The notes: generated by a model from the letters alone, not told the origin. Positions 5,790 to 13,086 are shown, counted from the stretch's first letter. The stretch: DNA of 18,375 bases from Lutispora sp041687175 (GCF_041687175.1 NZ_JAWLCK010000052.1:1-18375); one strand, 5' to 3'. Translations and numbers: made by a program.

Positions 5790-6018
5790 AACTATGATCA
5801 ATCATTTTCTGTTAATGGTCTAAGTCTCGCTCTCATACTTTAATTTTCTAGGTTTAGTATCATTACACGTTGTACGTTCAATCATGTCAATTTTGTTTCC
5901 AGTATTTTAATTAATATAAGATACCCGCTATAATCAGGACAGTTAAGCGAGTTATAATGCCCGGCGCACTAAAACTTGTGTTTTTTCTTTATTTATCAAA
6001 TAATTAGTGATGTCATCT

Positions 6019-6285
6019 CTATACTTGCTTCCAATTTCTTACCATCATAACTGTTACAATTAGAAGAATAGTAATTATTGAAATATATATAATCGTCGCT
6101 GCAATAAATCTTGACTGCAAAATATCATTAAAGCTTCGTAATATTAAATTCTTATATTCATTCATTTTTTGTGCATCCAGCATCAGCTGTTTTGGTAATT
6201 CATTAATATAAAAGAAATATGCAACGGATAGTGCAGCTATAACTAACAAAACAAGCGATAAAAATATTCTTTTCTTCTTAGGCAT
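6019..6285 (-). CDS. Small two-helix membrane protein
   Basis: 88 residues from the ATG at 6285, which follows a strong GGGGGAGGT; an in-frame upstream extension would overlap the preceding gene and has no better site. Two hydrophobic helices are visible, residues 7-27 (IFLSLVLLVIAALSVAYFFYI) and 62-82 (AATIIYISIITILLIVTVMMV). About 34 mostly polar residues lie between them and both ends are basic. It starts 34 bp after the stop of the GIY-YIG gene on the same strand, so the two are likely co-expressed. No family recognised. It may be a partner, holin-like or immunity-type small membrane protein; I cannot decide. Confidence 0.65.
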   Translation of the reverse strand: MPKKKRIFLSLVLLVIAALSVAYFFYINELPKQLMLDAQKMNEYKNLILRSFNDILQSRFIAATIIYISIITILLIVTVMMVRNWKQV

Positions 6286-6319
6286 AGTGTTACCTCCCCC
6301 TTTTTTAACCACAATTTTA

Positions 6320-6901
6320 TTATTCTTCTGGTTTTTCTTCATTATTATTCTGCTCAGCTCCTGCATTACCGGGTATATCCTCTTCACATTGCGCTTTTAC
6401 CCACGCTTGATATTCCTCTTGTGTACATATCTTCGAATAGCAAGTCGCTTGATAATAAGAATCTCCTTTCATAAATATGTCACAGAAAGAATCAAATCTG
6501 TACCCTCGTTCTTTTAACGCCTTCAGGTTGCAATCTAGTAAAGATTTATATCTTTCGCTATAGTACATTGCCCCAGTAAATCTTACATCTTCACTTAGTT
6601 TACTTAAAATATCTCTATAGTCATCAAATAGACATTTACTTGCTTTTCCTATTACATCTATGTCAACTCTGAAAAATTCTTTATTCTGGTTAATCCGATA
6701 CTCCTTAAGTTCTTCGTGCATCTTTTTTTCAGCTTTATCAACGTCAAAAACAAAAAAACTCAATTCTTCTACAAATGGTAATGGTATACTAGTTGAGCTT
6801 GATAACTCATTAATCCTCCCTTTTACAGTCTTTGTAGTGCATCCAATTTTATAAACCCCTGGCATACATTCATTACTTAAGACATACACATAACCCTCCA
6901 T
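6320..6901 (-). CDS. GIY-YIG-superfamily protein (T5orf172/MUG113 type)
   Basis: 193 residues. The N-terminal 85 residues follow the T5orf172 pattern: GYVYVLSN and YKIG stand for the GIY and YIG strands. Arg29 in KGRINELS is the usual catalytic arginine, then AEKKMHEELKEYR, then NKEFFRVD with the acidic residue. This superfamily contains endonucleases; T5orf172 members are common in phages and are found fused to HTH domains or in defence-like loci. The C-terminal half (about 90-193) is helical, has several Cys and aromatics, and ends in an acidic Glu/Asn tail; I do not recognise it. ATG at 6901 follows AAAGGTG. It is paired with the small membrane protein downstream. Confidence 0.82.
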   Translation of the reverse strand: MEGYVYVLSNECMPGVYKIGCTTKTVKGRINELSSSTSIPLPFVEELSFFVFDVDKAEKKMHEELKEYRINQNKEFFRVDIDVIGKASKCLFDDYRDILSKLSEDVRFTGAMYYSERYKSLLDCNLKALKERGYRFDSFCDIFMKGDSYYQATCYSKICTQEEYQAWVKAQCEEDIPGNAGAEQNNNEEKPEE

Positions 6902-7001
6902 AATTTCACCTTTCCTGGTCCGTTATTATTCTACTTTTTAAACCTCACTAAGGAAGTATTCTCTATATTACCCAATACTCCTCCTATATTATTCCATAAA
7001 T

Positions 7002-7169
7002 TCAATATTGTACTTTTAATGTTTGTACTGTAAACAAATTCCGTAATTTAATTACATGTGCTACAATATCCTCAATATCGCCTATTCTTGCAATTTTGTT
7101 CAAATCAACTACCACACTCATATATGAGTTGTAAGAAACAGTAATCACGATAATAAGTCCTGTAGCCAT
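7002..7169 (-). CDS. Possible 55-aa small protein
   Basis: An open frame from ATG 7169 to TGA at 7002-7004. The start is hydrophobic (MATGLIIVITVSYNSYMSVV), then VDLNKIARIGDIEDIV, then a basic helix. The ribosome binding site is poor (GGAAAG, 8 bases upstream). The -10/-35 pair at 7007-7034 would lie inside its 3' end. It is listed because the frame fills most of an otherwise empty spacer and looks protein-like; it may be chance. Confidence 0.3.
   Translation of the reverse strand: MATGLIIVITVSYNSYMSVVVDLNKIARIGDIEDIVAHVIKLRNLFTVQTLKVQY
7007..7034 (-). promoter_or_regulatory. Candidate promoter of GIY-YIG operon
   Basis: On the minus strand, TTTACA (7034-7029), 16 bp, TACAAT (7012-7007), about 105 bp before the ATG at 6901. 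Confidence 0.4.
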
Positions 7170-7186
7170 AATTCCATCTTTCCATA

Positions 7187-7216
7187 TTGTATTTTTTTGT
7201 AAAACAGGTATATACT
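7187..7216 (+). promoter_or_regulatory. Promoter of stalk-domain gene
   Basis: TTGTAT (7187-7192), 18 bp, TATACT (7211-7216), about 40 bp before the ATG at 7258. Confidence 0.55.
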
Positions 7217-7257
7217 ATGAGAAAGAAGAACAAATATGTATTTCGGAGGTTTTACGG

Positions 7258-7803
7258 ATGAAAAATGTCAAACAGTTTATTGTTGGCTTTATTACATGTG
7301 CTATTCTGTTGTCAGCTATATTCATATCTGGCTTTGCAGAGGACTCATTGACAGCATTCATAAATCAATTCCCTATCTTTATCAACGGAGAGAAAGCAGA
7401 AGTTGAAGCATATAACATAAATGGCCGGACATACTTAGCCTTGGGGGATATTGCAAAATATTTTGATGCTACAGTTGTATTTAATGATACAGATAAAAGG
7501 ATAGATGTAAATAAAAATCCAAAACCGATCACCACAACCACTCCTACACCACAATCTGCCGAAGAAACTATTGTAACCAGTGATTTCTATGTACTAGAAG
7601 TAAACTCAACGGAAGTCTGGGTAAAAGATTCTAATAATAAAACATATGGATGCTCGCCAAGCACTTCTTTAGAATTTGTAGTCGGCGCCACAATTAAGGG
7701 ATATTTCGCAGAAGAGTACTTATTCCTACAAGACACTAATGATAAATTCATACGTTGTTATTTGAATATCCCGCCTGATAGAACTTATAAAGGAAGCAAT
7801 TAA
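7258..7803 (+). CDS. Secreted stalk-domain (copper amine oxidase N-like) protein
   Basis: 181 residues with a clear signal peptide: MKNVK, a hydrophobic core to about residue 25, and a likely cut after GFA. Residues about 33-85 match the copper-amine-oxidase-N-like stalk domain: FPIFINGEKAEVEAY, NGRTYLALGDIAKYFDA and VVFNDTDKRIDV. A Thr/Pro-rich linker (about 88-105) follows, then a small beta-rich domain (DFYVLEVNSTEVWVKD...GATIKGYF). These stalk domains are common on exported clostridial proteins and are thought to position partner domains at the cell wall; they are not oxidases. GGAGGT lies 7 bases before the ATG. It has its own promoter and faces the late operon across a shared terminator. 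Its job in a mobile element is unclear; a surface change after lysogeny is possible. Confidence 0.82.
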   Translation: MKNVKQFIVGFITCAILLSAIFISGFAEDSLTAFINQFPIFINGEKAEVEAYNINGRTYLALGDIAKYFDATVVFNDTDKRIDVNKNPKPITTTTPTPQSAEETIVTSDFYVLEVNSTEVWVKDSNNKTYGCSPSTSLEFVVGATIKGYFAEEYLFLQDTNDKFIRCYLNIPPDRTYKGSN

Positions 7804-7813
7804 CGCTTCCTTT
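7789..7813. terminator. Bidirectional terminator
   Basis: AAAGGAAGC (7789-7797) and GCTTCCTTT (7805-7813) form a perfect 9-bp stem with a 7-base loop, with T runs reading out on both strands. It overlaps the stop codon of the stalk gene and lies 2 bp from the stop of the convergent tail-like gene, so it ends both transcripts. Confidence 0.85.
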
Positions 7814-7814
7814 C

Positions 7815-8546
7815 TTATGCACAAACGCCATTGTTTATCAAAGCTTGTCGTAATTGATTCACTAACTCTGTTACTTCCGCTAAATCCTCCGCAGCTTCAC
7901 CGTTGACTGAGTAGCTCTCCTGTGCATTTGCCCCGTTGCATCCGAATTTGCCATCTACAATCAAGTTGCCATTGTTTGAAGTCCCTCCTGACATCAATAC
8001 CATACTGCCATATATGAACATGTTACCGTTCATTGAATCCATAGCAGCATTACTTGCATCTGTTTTATCAAGAAGTCCTATACCAATATTTGCTACTCCG
8101 TTGTCTACATAACCACGAAAAACTATATCTTTTGTACTAGATCTAAATCTCAATGCCTTTGTAACAGATCCGGTTGAGCCTAAATACAAATCATTTCCAA
8201 CAAAGGCATTTTTAAGTGTCTCAATATTCCCTTTAAATGTAGCTTCACCGTTTGAGTCGAGGTCTATTGTAATATCCCCTGATTCATCGAATAATTGATA
8301 TACAAACTTACCTGTAGTCTTATCATATCCTTGCCTTAGTCTCATTGTAAGAGCGGCATCTCGCATTTCAAGTAAAGGGCCGTTTATATATGTAGTTCCG
8401 TCTTTGCTTTTTATCTCTGTTTCATTGGTATCTAGTCGCTTAACATTTTTACTACTTAAGTGACTAACAAAATACTCCATGTATCTGTTAAAAGCTATTT
8501 GAAAGTCTTTAAATGTATCTGCATTTATACTTGTCCATGTTGGCAT
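7815..8546 (-). CDS. Phage tail-fibre/baseplate-like protein
   Basis: 243 residues. The middle has the repetitive strand pattern of Firmicute phage minor tail proteins: TYINGPLLEMRD, LRLRQGYDKTTGKFVYQLF-type text (here MRLRQGYDKTTGKFVYQLF), ITIDLDSNGEATFKGNIE. The C-terminus has the ending often seen on such fibres (NGEAAEDLAEVTELVNQLRQALINNGV). There is no signal peptide. ATG at 8546 follows GAGGTG. It is the last gene of the leftward operon and the only particle-type gene in the element. It may swap into a helper virion and change host range, or be a remnant of lost structural genes. The family call is from sequence texture, not a search. Confidence 0.65.
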   Translation of the reverse strand: MPTWTSINADTFKDFQIAFNRYMEYFVSHLSSKNVKRLDTNETEIKSKDGTTYINGPLLEMRDAALTMRLRQGYDKTTGKFVYQLFDESGDITIDLDSNGEATFKGNIETLKNAFVGNDLYLGSTGSVTKALRFRSSTKDIVFRGYVDNGVANIGIGLLDKTDASNAAMDSMNGNMFIYGSMVLMSGGTSNNGNLIVDGKFGCNGANAQESYSVNGEAAEDLAEVTELVNQLRQALINNGVCA

Positions 8547-8561
8547 ACAATCACCTCAATT

Positions 8562-8789
8562 CTATATTTCATGGAACTGCTTGTATACATCCTTAAAAGT
8601 GCGGGATTCAAGTTTCTCGACAACCTTCTCTACACGACCACACTTTTCACAAATGCGCTGATATTCATAAATATTATCCGGAGTACCCTCCTCGAACTGA
8701 CTGATTACCCAATAATCTTCGCAATCATGTGACTCTCCGTTTTTTATACCCGGTTTTACTTCCTTAATACTCACATTTTTCTTTATCAT
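8562..8789 (-). CDS. Small hypothetical protein with Cys pair (75 aa)
   Basis: 75 residues, no family recognised. It has a C-x2-C pair late in the protein (ICEKCGRV) and an earlier HDCEDYW, giving His/Cys residues enough for one zinc site. The sequence is otherwise charged, with no membrane segment. AAGGAG lies 13 bases before the ATG, a long spacing. It is packed between the 103-residue gene and the tail-like gene of the leftward operon, 15 bp before the latter. Confidence 0.65.
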   Translation of the reverse strand: MIKKNVSIKEVKPGIKNGESHDCEDYWVISQFEEGTPDNIYEYQRICEKCGRVEKVVEKLESRTFKDVYKQFHEI

Positions 8790-8823
8790 TTTATTACACT
8801 CTCCTTCATCTTTTGTTTAATCC

Positions 8824-9135
8824 TTATTTTTGTTCTGGTACCTTGTCTATTCCATACAACAAAATACCTCTTTTTCTCCAAAACTCTATACAAGCTGCTG
8901 AATTCTTAATATCAGGAATAGGTGCAGGAAGACTACAGTCTTTTATTCTTCGAATTGCATATTCATGGGTAACACCATATTCCTCAACATCAGACCTTGC
9001 CAAAAATTCAATGAGTTCATCAGAAGGCATGCTCTGAATTTTCTCTATCATATCTGCTTCATCATTAGGCAAAACCCTTTCTTTGATATGCAAAAGTTCC
9101 TTCTGTAGTTTTAATAACTCAGCTTTTTTACTCAC
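8824..9135 (-). CDS. Hypothetical protein coupled to terS (103 aa)
   Basis: 103 residues, starting at a GTG that overlaps the terS stop as GTGA, with GGAG 10 bases upstream; the pair is translationally coupled. The N-terminus is Lys/Leu-rich and helical (KAELLKLQKELLHIKERV). The middle has MIEKIQSMPSDELIEFLA, and the C-terminus IEFWRKRGILLYGID. No known family. Tight coupling to a packaging gene suggests a role with TerS or packaging redirection, which is inference only. Confidence 0.7.
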   Translation of the reverse strand: MSKKAELLKLQKELLHIKERVLPNDEADMIEKIQSMPSDELIEFLARSDVEEYGVTHEYAIRRIKDCSLPAPIPDIKNSAACIEFWRKRGILLYGIDKVPEQK

Positions 9136-9677
9136 TTCTTATCATCTCCTATACTTTGTTTTAGTTCTTCCATATCTTTCTGCAGCTGGTCTATCAACTT
9201 CTGAATCTCGGGGCCTTCAAATAGTCCAAGGTGTTTTCCTAGCATCTCTATGGCTTTTATTTTGTCATAGGCTTTGATACTGATAGTCCCTCTAGAGTTC
9301 TTTATTTCCTGTATAAGCGAGGTATCAACTATTTCACTATCCTTAAGGTCTATAACCTGTTGATAGCCAGTTATAGGTTGTCCATTTCCGTCATATCCAT
9401 TTATGGCTTTTACAGTCTTGTAATTTACATAGTCGCCTATATCAAACTTCACAATTTTTAATAACTCTTGGATCAACATGCTTTGAGTGACCTCAGCCTG
9501 ATCTGAAAGCTCTTGCTGCCGCTTCTTGATTTCTTCTTGAATTTCAGGTTTTCTCAGGTTTTCTACACCTATACTGTATGCTGTCTTTTCTGAATAACCG
9601 GCTCTTATAGCTGCCTGTGTAGCATTTAAGTCTTTTAGATATTCGTTTATGAATTTTCTTTGCTTGTCGGTTAGCAA
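9132..9677 (-). CDS. terS: Terminase small subunit
   Basis: 181 residues. The N-terminal DNA-binding helices follow the Terminase_2 pattern closely: LTDKQRKFINEYLKDLNATQAAIRAGYS, then AYSIGVENLRKPEIQEEI. A middle region has VKFDIGDYVNY and ISIKAYDKIKAIEMLGKHLGLF, and a C-terminal helix is rich in Gln/Lys/Glu. TerS recognises the packaging site on DNA and feeds it to the large terminase. The start codon is TTG at 9677, set by AAAGGCGG 9 bases upstream. No large terminase, portal or capsid gene follows. In satellites, an own TerS redirects a helper phage's packaging motor to satellite DNA. That absence is the key clue to the nature of this element. Confidence 0.9.
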   Translation of the reverse strand: MLTDKQRKFINEYLKDLNATQAAIRAGYSEKTAYSIGVENLRKPEIQEEIKKRQQELSDQAEVTQSMLIQELLKIVKFDIGDYVNYKTVKAINGYDGNGQPITGYQQVIDLKDSEIVDTSLIQEIKNSRGTISIKAYDKIKAIEMLGKHLGLFEGPEIQKLIDQLQKDMEELKQSIGDDKK

Positions 9678-9714
9678 TATCTATCACCGCCTTTCTTTCC
9701 CTCTAGCGGAGAAT

Positions 9715-10104
9715 TTAGCTTTTCATGTACTCCTCATACTCTTTAAGTTTGTAATCAAGCATATCCTTTTCTCTAGCAACATAGTCCGGTATTGGCTCAA
9801 TGTGGAATATCCAAAGATCATCCATTTCCTTTGTTACCTCACAATGCTCTTCATCCGGCCGAAAGCTTATACAAGCCTCTCCGCCGCCTTCAAAGTTAAA
9901 CTTGATGCAGATATAATCTTCACCGCCACCGTCATAGCCAGCCTCCAACTCTGGATCAGAATTGAAATTGTGTCCCAACTCAGCTGTTATGCTTGTAACA
10001 CCATAAAAGTTTGCATTCTTAGTTGCATAATTGCTTCCTGCTGCTATATCATTAAGCAGGTCTATTACCTTCTCATAGTTGTACTTTGTAATTTCTGTTT
10101 TCAT
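9715..10104 (-). CDS. Hypothetical acidic protein (129 aa)
   Basis: 129 residues, strongly acidic, no family recognised. The middle is beta-like (YICIKFNFEGGGEACISF) after a Gly/Asp/Glu-rich loop (ELEAGYDGGGEDY). The N- and C-termini are helical, the latter EKDMLDYKLKEYEEYM. ATG at 10104 follows AGGAGG. It lies between the replication genes and terS in the leftward operon, 37 bp before terS. Acidic small proteins in phages sometimes mimic DNA or act as anti-defence factors, but nothing here shows that. Confidence 0.7.
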   Translation of the reverse strand: MKTEITKYNYEKVIDLLNDIAAGSNYATKNANFYGVTSITAELGHNFNSDPELEAGYDGGGEDYICIKFNFEGGGEACISFRPDEEHCEVTKEMDDLWIFHIEPIPDYVAREKDMLDYKLKEYEEYMKS

Positions 10105-10145
10105 TCTTTAGTCCTCCTGATTTTCATAAATTTATATGTGTATGG

Positions 10146-10400
10146 CTAAAGAGCCATATAACCACACTTATTGTTTTTTTTGTTTTCCCTGTTCCATTGC
10201 TTCATTGACCTGATCTGAGATGTTAAAACCGCAAGTTTTACCGATGATATATAATCATCTTTTCTTAATTTCCCAAGCCTATTTTCAAGAGCTTTAAACT
10301 CTTCATCCGTTAATATAGCCTCACACTTAATAACCTGCCGTTCTCTGAAATTGATATATCTTTTTATTGATTCATATGGCATCATATCAATATCGCACAT
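10146..10400 (-). CDS. Small hypothetical protein (84 aa)
   Basis: 84 residues from the ATG at 10400, chosen because AGGAGGT lies 7 bases upstream. The in-frame upstream part would run back into the helicase gene. The protein is basic and helical (YINFRERQVIKCEAILTDEEFKALENRLGKLRKDDY and onward), with a Lys/Asn-rich tail. No domain recognised. It starts 13 bp after the helicase stop, so it is the next gene of the replication operon. Confidence 0.65.
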   Translation of the reverse strand: MCDIDMMPYESIKRYINFRERQVIKCEAILTDEEFKALENRLGKLRKDDYISSVKLAVLTSQIRSMKQWNRENKKNNKCGYMAL

Positions 10401-10413
10401 TTTAATACCTCCT

Positions 10414-11775
10414 TTACTCAAATGGGTTAGCATTATCCCCATGTCCAACAAAACGACGATAAGAAGTAAGAAAATCAAGCATTATATTGCCTGGCTTCCC
10501 ATGGCGGTTAAGAAACATATTCAAGTCTGTAATATCAGCTATTACCTTTTCATCTCCAAATTGATACTCTACTGAATTCTTTTCGTTCGGCCCTTGATAG
10601 TAGGCATCCCGGTATAGCAGCATAAGCCCATCAGCATCCTGTTCGAATGATCCTGAGTCCTTTAAGTCTGATGGAAGAGGATGTTTATCCTTCCTCTCTT
10701 CTACTGATCGATTGACCTGAGCCAAAGCCAACACACAGCAGTTAAAGTCTTTTGCCAGTTCCTTTAGTGAGCGGCTGATTTCTTCAAGCTGATAATTTCT
10801 GCTAAGTTTCTTATCACCTTGTAACAGTTGAAGATAGTCAATCACAATTAGCCCTATACTTCTTTTTCTACGCTTCTCACAGTCCTTCTGAATGCCCCTC
10901 AGAGATTTCATAATTTGTGGAATACTCCGGCTCCGGTCATCAATCCAAAGCATACGATTATGTAAGACAGATACAGCCTTACCCATTCTATCAAAATGAA
11001 TATCTTTTAGTTTCCCTGTCTGCTCTAGCTCCCCATCTATCCGCGCTTGTTGGTAGAGAAGCAATTTAGTAAGTTCCCGACGTGTCATTTCCAGTGAAAA
11101 TATAACCGTCGGCACCTGTGCAGCTGATGTAGAAGCTATCTGGCAGAATAAGCTTGTCTTACCCATTTTCGGCCTAGCTCCAAGCACATAATATCGTCCA
11201 GGCTGCCATCCACCAGTCAAACGATCCAAGTCTTCAAACCCCGATGATATTCCAGCCAATCCATCCTTGCTGCAGTTGTACTCTATTTCCTGTAGGGTAC
11301 TGTCCAGTAAATCAGGTAGATAGTAATTCTCTATATTTCTGGAAACTCCCAGCCCTTGTATATTCACAATAGCCTCTTCAATCACTTTATTGATATCCTG
11401 AGTATTTAGCGTTTCTTCTTTCAGCCTGCCGACAAGTTTTATCAATTGACGCTGAGAGCTATTTTGTTTTATACTAAAAATTGAAGATTCAAGATTTTGC
11501 GGTATGAAAGCATTGGTTACTAATCTGGACAGATAAGAGAAACCAATGTTATCCTCACCGCCTTTTTTTATACTGTCATGAACAGTTATTGGAGAAACCG
11601 GAGAGCCTACCTCATTTAATTTTCTTATTGCTTCAAATATAACTTGATGCTCTAATTTATAGAAATCTTCTGATTTTAGATCACTTAATATCTCTAGAAT
11701 TGAGCCTGTGTCTAGCATCATAGCAGCTAAAACGACTTGTTCAGCTTCCTCTGAGTAAGGTAATTGCTTGTACAT
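10414..11775 (-). CDS. dnaB: Phage-type replicative DNA helicase (DnaB family)
   Basis: 453 residues from the ATG at 11775, which has GGAGGTGG 8 bases upstream and shares a base with the stop of the preceding gene (TAATG). Residues 1-105 are the DnaB N-terminal domain (LPYSEEAEQVVLAAMM, DFYKLEHQVIFEAI). Residues 175-445 are the RecA-like motor: Walker A GARPKMGKTS at 199-208, Walker B LIVIDYLQLL at 309-318, and DLKDSGSFEQDADGLMLLYRD, the hexamer finger region. DnaB rings unwind DNA at forks with ATP. Length and motifs are complete. It pairs with the initiator just upstream, which probably loads it, so the element can start its own replication but relies on host polymerase and primase. Confidence 0.93.
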   Translation of the reverse strand: MYKQLPYSEEAEQVVLAAMMLDTGSILEILSDLKSEDFYKLEHQVIFEAIRKLNEVGSPVSPITVHDSIKKGGEDNIGFSYLSRLVTNAFIPQNLESSIFSIKQNSSQRQLIKLVGRLKEETLNTQDINKVIEEAIVNIQGLGVSRNIENYYLPDLLDSTLQEIEYNCSKDGLAGISSGFEDLDRLTGGWQPGRYYVLGARPKMGKTSLFCQIASTSAAQVPTVIFSLEMTRRELTKLLLYQQARIDGELEQTGKLKDIHFDRMGKAVSVLHNRMLWIDDRSRSIPQIMKSLRGIQKDCEKRRKRSIGLIVIDYLQLLQGDKKLSRNYQLEEISRSLKELAKDFNCCVLALAQVNRSVEERKDKHPLPSDLKDSGSFEQDADGLMLLYRDAYYQGPNEKNSVEYQFGDEKVIADITDLNMFLNRHGKPGNIMLDFLTSYRRFVGHGDNANPFE

Positions 11776-12512
11776 TATCTTTTCCACCTCCAATCGGTAG
11801 GTTGGCTGTCTCCCTCTACTTTGGTTTGCTCTTCGTAATTAGAGTCTAAATAGTCCACATATCCACTATTAAAGAATGTACTTCCGTTCTGCCAGTACTT
11901 AAGGTCTGTTTCCGTCTTTTCTTTCTTGCATCGCTCTATAGCCTTTGTTATTTCCTCAATACCGATTTTATAGAGCTTTTTCTTTTGAGTGTCACTTACT
12001 TGACCTTTGCCTTTCTTTTTAGGGTATAGATTCCAGATTAATTCAAAAAAATCTTCATACTCATTTGTCTTTATATCTGTCTTTAATATGTCTTTTTTGG
12101 GTAACGGATTAGTTGGTACTTTTTCTACGTTTCCGTTACTACTCTTGTCTACTAATTCGTTGGTAGTAACTTTTTCGTTACATGTAATGTTTTCGTTACC
12201 TCTCCACTTTTCAAAATTCTTATTTAGTCCAATCTTCCTGGGGTTATTGTAATCTCCCTTATATTCAAGATGGACTATAAAGATATCAATAAGATTATTT
12301 ACTTCTCTATTTACCTGCTTTTGATGTATTCCAGTTGCCTTGCTTATAAAAGAATCTGATAAGGAAGCGGTTTTTTTGTTGTATCCGTATGTGTTTCGAA
12401 TTATTACGTCTAAAATTCTTCGTTGAGTGCCATTTAATTTTGCTCTCGCCAATGCCTCTATTAAGTCATTCGCAATCCGGACATACCCATTTTCAAGTTG
12501 TGGGCTTGCCAT
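11775..12512 (-). CDS. Phage replication initiator (protein O type winged helix)
   Basis: 245 residues. Residues 1-105 match the phage replication protein O N-terminal domain: ENGYVRIANDLIEALARAKLNGTQRRILDVIIRNTYGYNKK-type text is clear, followed by a winged-helix part (ISKATGIHQKQVNREVNNL). A polar Asn/Lys/Thr-rich linker follows. The C-terminal domain is of the kind shared by Firmicute replisome organisers (FFELIWNLYPKKKGKGQVS, GSTFFNSGYVDYLDSNY). Such proteins bind origin repeats, often inside their own gene, and bring in DnaB. AAGGGGTGAG lies just before the ATG. Its stop overlaps the helicase start. The linker region around 12100-12200 has GTAACG/CGTTAC-rich DNA that could be the origin. 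Confidence 0.85.
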   Translation of the reverse strand: MASPQLENGYVRIANDLIEALARAKLNGTQRRILDVIIRNTYGYNKKTASLSDSFISKATGIHQKQVNREVNNLIDIFIVHLEYKGDYNNPRKIGLNKNFEKWRGNENITCNEKVTTNELVDKSSNGNVEKVPTNPLPKKDILKTDIKTNEYEDFFELIWNLYPKKKGKGQVSDTQKKKLYKIGIEEITKAIERCKKEKTETDLKYWQNGSTFFNSGYVDYLDSNYEEQTKVEGDSQPTDWRWKR

Positions 12513-12523
12513 ATTCTCACCCC

Positions 12524-12760
12524 TTAGCCATTCACCTTACGCAATATACCATATTCAACCTCTTGCTTTTCTTCTTCTGGTGGATTTTTCAAGTACTCTT
12601 CCAAATAATCAATATCAATTAAATATTTGTTCCCTGCCATATGGTGCTTTAATTTATCAGTCTTTAACATAGAACGTAACCACCATTCGGTAACAGCTGT
12701 ATCTGGGTCAGTTAGTTTTATGTGCAAAACTGTTTGTTTAATTGTCCTCATACGTGCCAT
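12524..12760 (-). CDS. Excisionase-like small DNA-binding protein
   Basis: 78 residues from the ATG at 12760, one base after the stop of the upstream regulator and 10 bases after AAGGAG; the longer open frame overlaps that regulator and is rejected. The core DPDTAVTEWWLRSMLKTDKLKHHMAGNKYLIDIDYLEEYL fits the winged-helix excisionase/MerR-like shape: a first helix with acidic-Thr entry, the K-L-x-H-x-x-A-G-N-K turn, then a beta wing and last helix. The Pro/Glu tail ends in YGILRKV. As the second gene of the early operon next to the divergent int unit, it is the best candidate for the excision factor of the 486-residue integrase. Confidence 0.72.
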   Translation of the reverse strand: MARMRTIKQTVLHIKLTDPDTAVTEWWLRSMLKTDKLKHHMAGNKYLIDIDYLEEYLKNPPEEEKQEVEYGILRKVNG

Positions 12761-12761
12761 G

Positions 12762-12980
12762 CTATTCATACTCCTTCTCCGTAAATTCCGGAAAGAGATC
12801 TTCTTCTCTTTTATCAAGTACTTCAGAAATTCTTTTTCGCCAGCCACGATAGAAAGGTTTTTTTCCATTTATCGCCATGTAAAAATCTCCTGACTGTATT
12901 CCAGCACTCATTAGCATGTTTGAAATAGGCAAGTCTTTTTCAAAGCAAGCACTCTTAATTCTTTGCTTAAGTTCATTCAT
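12762..12980 (-). CDS. Cro-like HTH regulator of the early operon
   Basis: 72 residues from the ATG at 12980, 8 bases after AAAGGAG; an earlier start at 13001 lacks a site. The sequence NELKQRIKSACFEKDLPISNMLMSAGIQSGDFYMAINGKKP has the spacing of a short XRE-type HTH, although the second and third helices are weaker than in standard members, then a C-terminal acidic part (REEDLFPEF). It is the first gene of the leftward operon and lies beside the divergent operator at 13054-13074, the likely binding target. It could be a Cro-like repressor or an activator. Confidence 0.7.
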   Translation of the reverse strand: MNELKQRIKSACFEKDLPISNMLMSAGIQSGDFYMAINGKKPFYRGWRKRISEVLDKREEDLFPEFTEKEYE

Positions 12981-13041
12981 AGTATAATCTCCTTTTGACA
13001 ATAGATAATTATTTTATATATTTTCCATTTTCTTTTACTAT

Positions 13042-13071
13042 AGTATAAATAATACCTTGACTTGTTGTCAA
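13042..13071 (-). promoter_or_regulatory. Early leftward promoter
   Basis: On the minus strand, a consensus TTGACA (13071-13066), 18 bp, TATACT (13047-13042). It drives the replication-terS operon. The -35 box lies in the right arm of the operator palindrome. Confidence 0.8.
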
Positions 13072-13074
13072 GGT
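13054..13074. promoter_or_regulatory. Palindromic operator between divergent promoters
   Basis: ACCTTGAC-TTGTT-GTCAAGGT is a perfect 8-bp inverted repeat with a 5-bp centre. Its two arms contain the -35 boxes of the leftward and rightward promoters. A dimer bound here would block both, a compact choice point between integrase expression and replication. Confidence 0.75.
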
Positions 13075-13086
13075 GTGTGAGATAAT
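13057..13086 (+). promoter_or_regulatory. Promoter of the DUF6076-integrase unit
   Basis: TTGACT (13057-13062), 18 bp, GATAAT (13081-13086). The -35 box lies in the left arm of the operator. Confidence 0.65.

Larger units (their letters stand above)
6902..7257. other. Intergenic region between GIY-YIG and stalk-domain genes
   Basis: 356 bp separating two divergent genes. It holds promoter candidates for both directions, a possible 55-codon gene on the minus strand (7002-7169), and near 6950-6990 an AGGAGG-containing stem (GGAGTATT with AATACTTCC on the minus strand) that could fold in the leader of the GIY-YIG mRNA. Nothing else is clear. Confidence 0.45.

Noticed and set aside
9649..10149. 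166-codon open frame on the plus strand
   Set aside because: It runs antisense to the 129-residue gene and the start of terS, both of which have good ribosome binding sites. The translation is Cys/Ile/Leu-rich and lacks any family feature.
12762..12868. Longer 114-codon version of the excisionase-like gene
   Set aside because: It would overlap the 72-residue regulator in another frame. The ATG at 12760, just after that gene's stop and with AAGGAG in front, is the better start.
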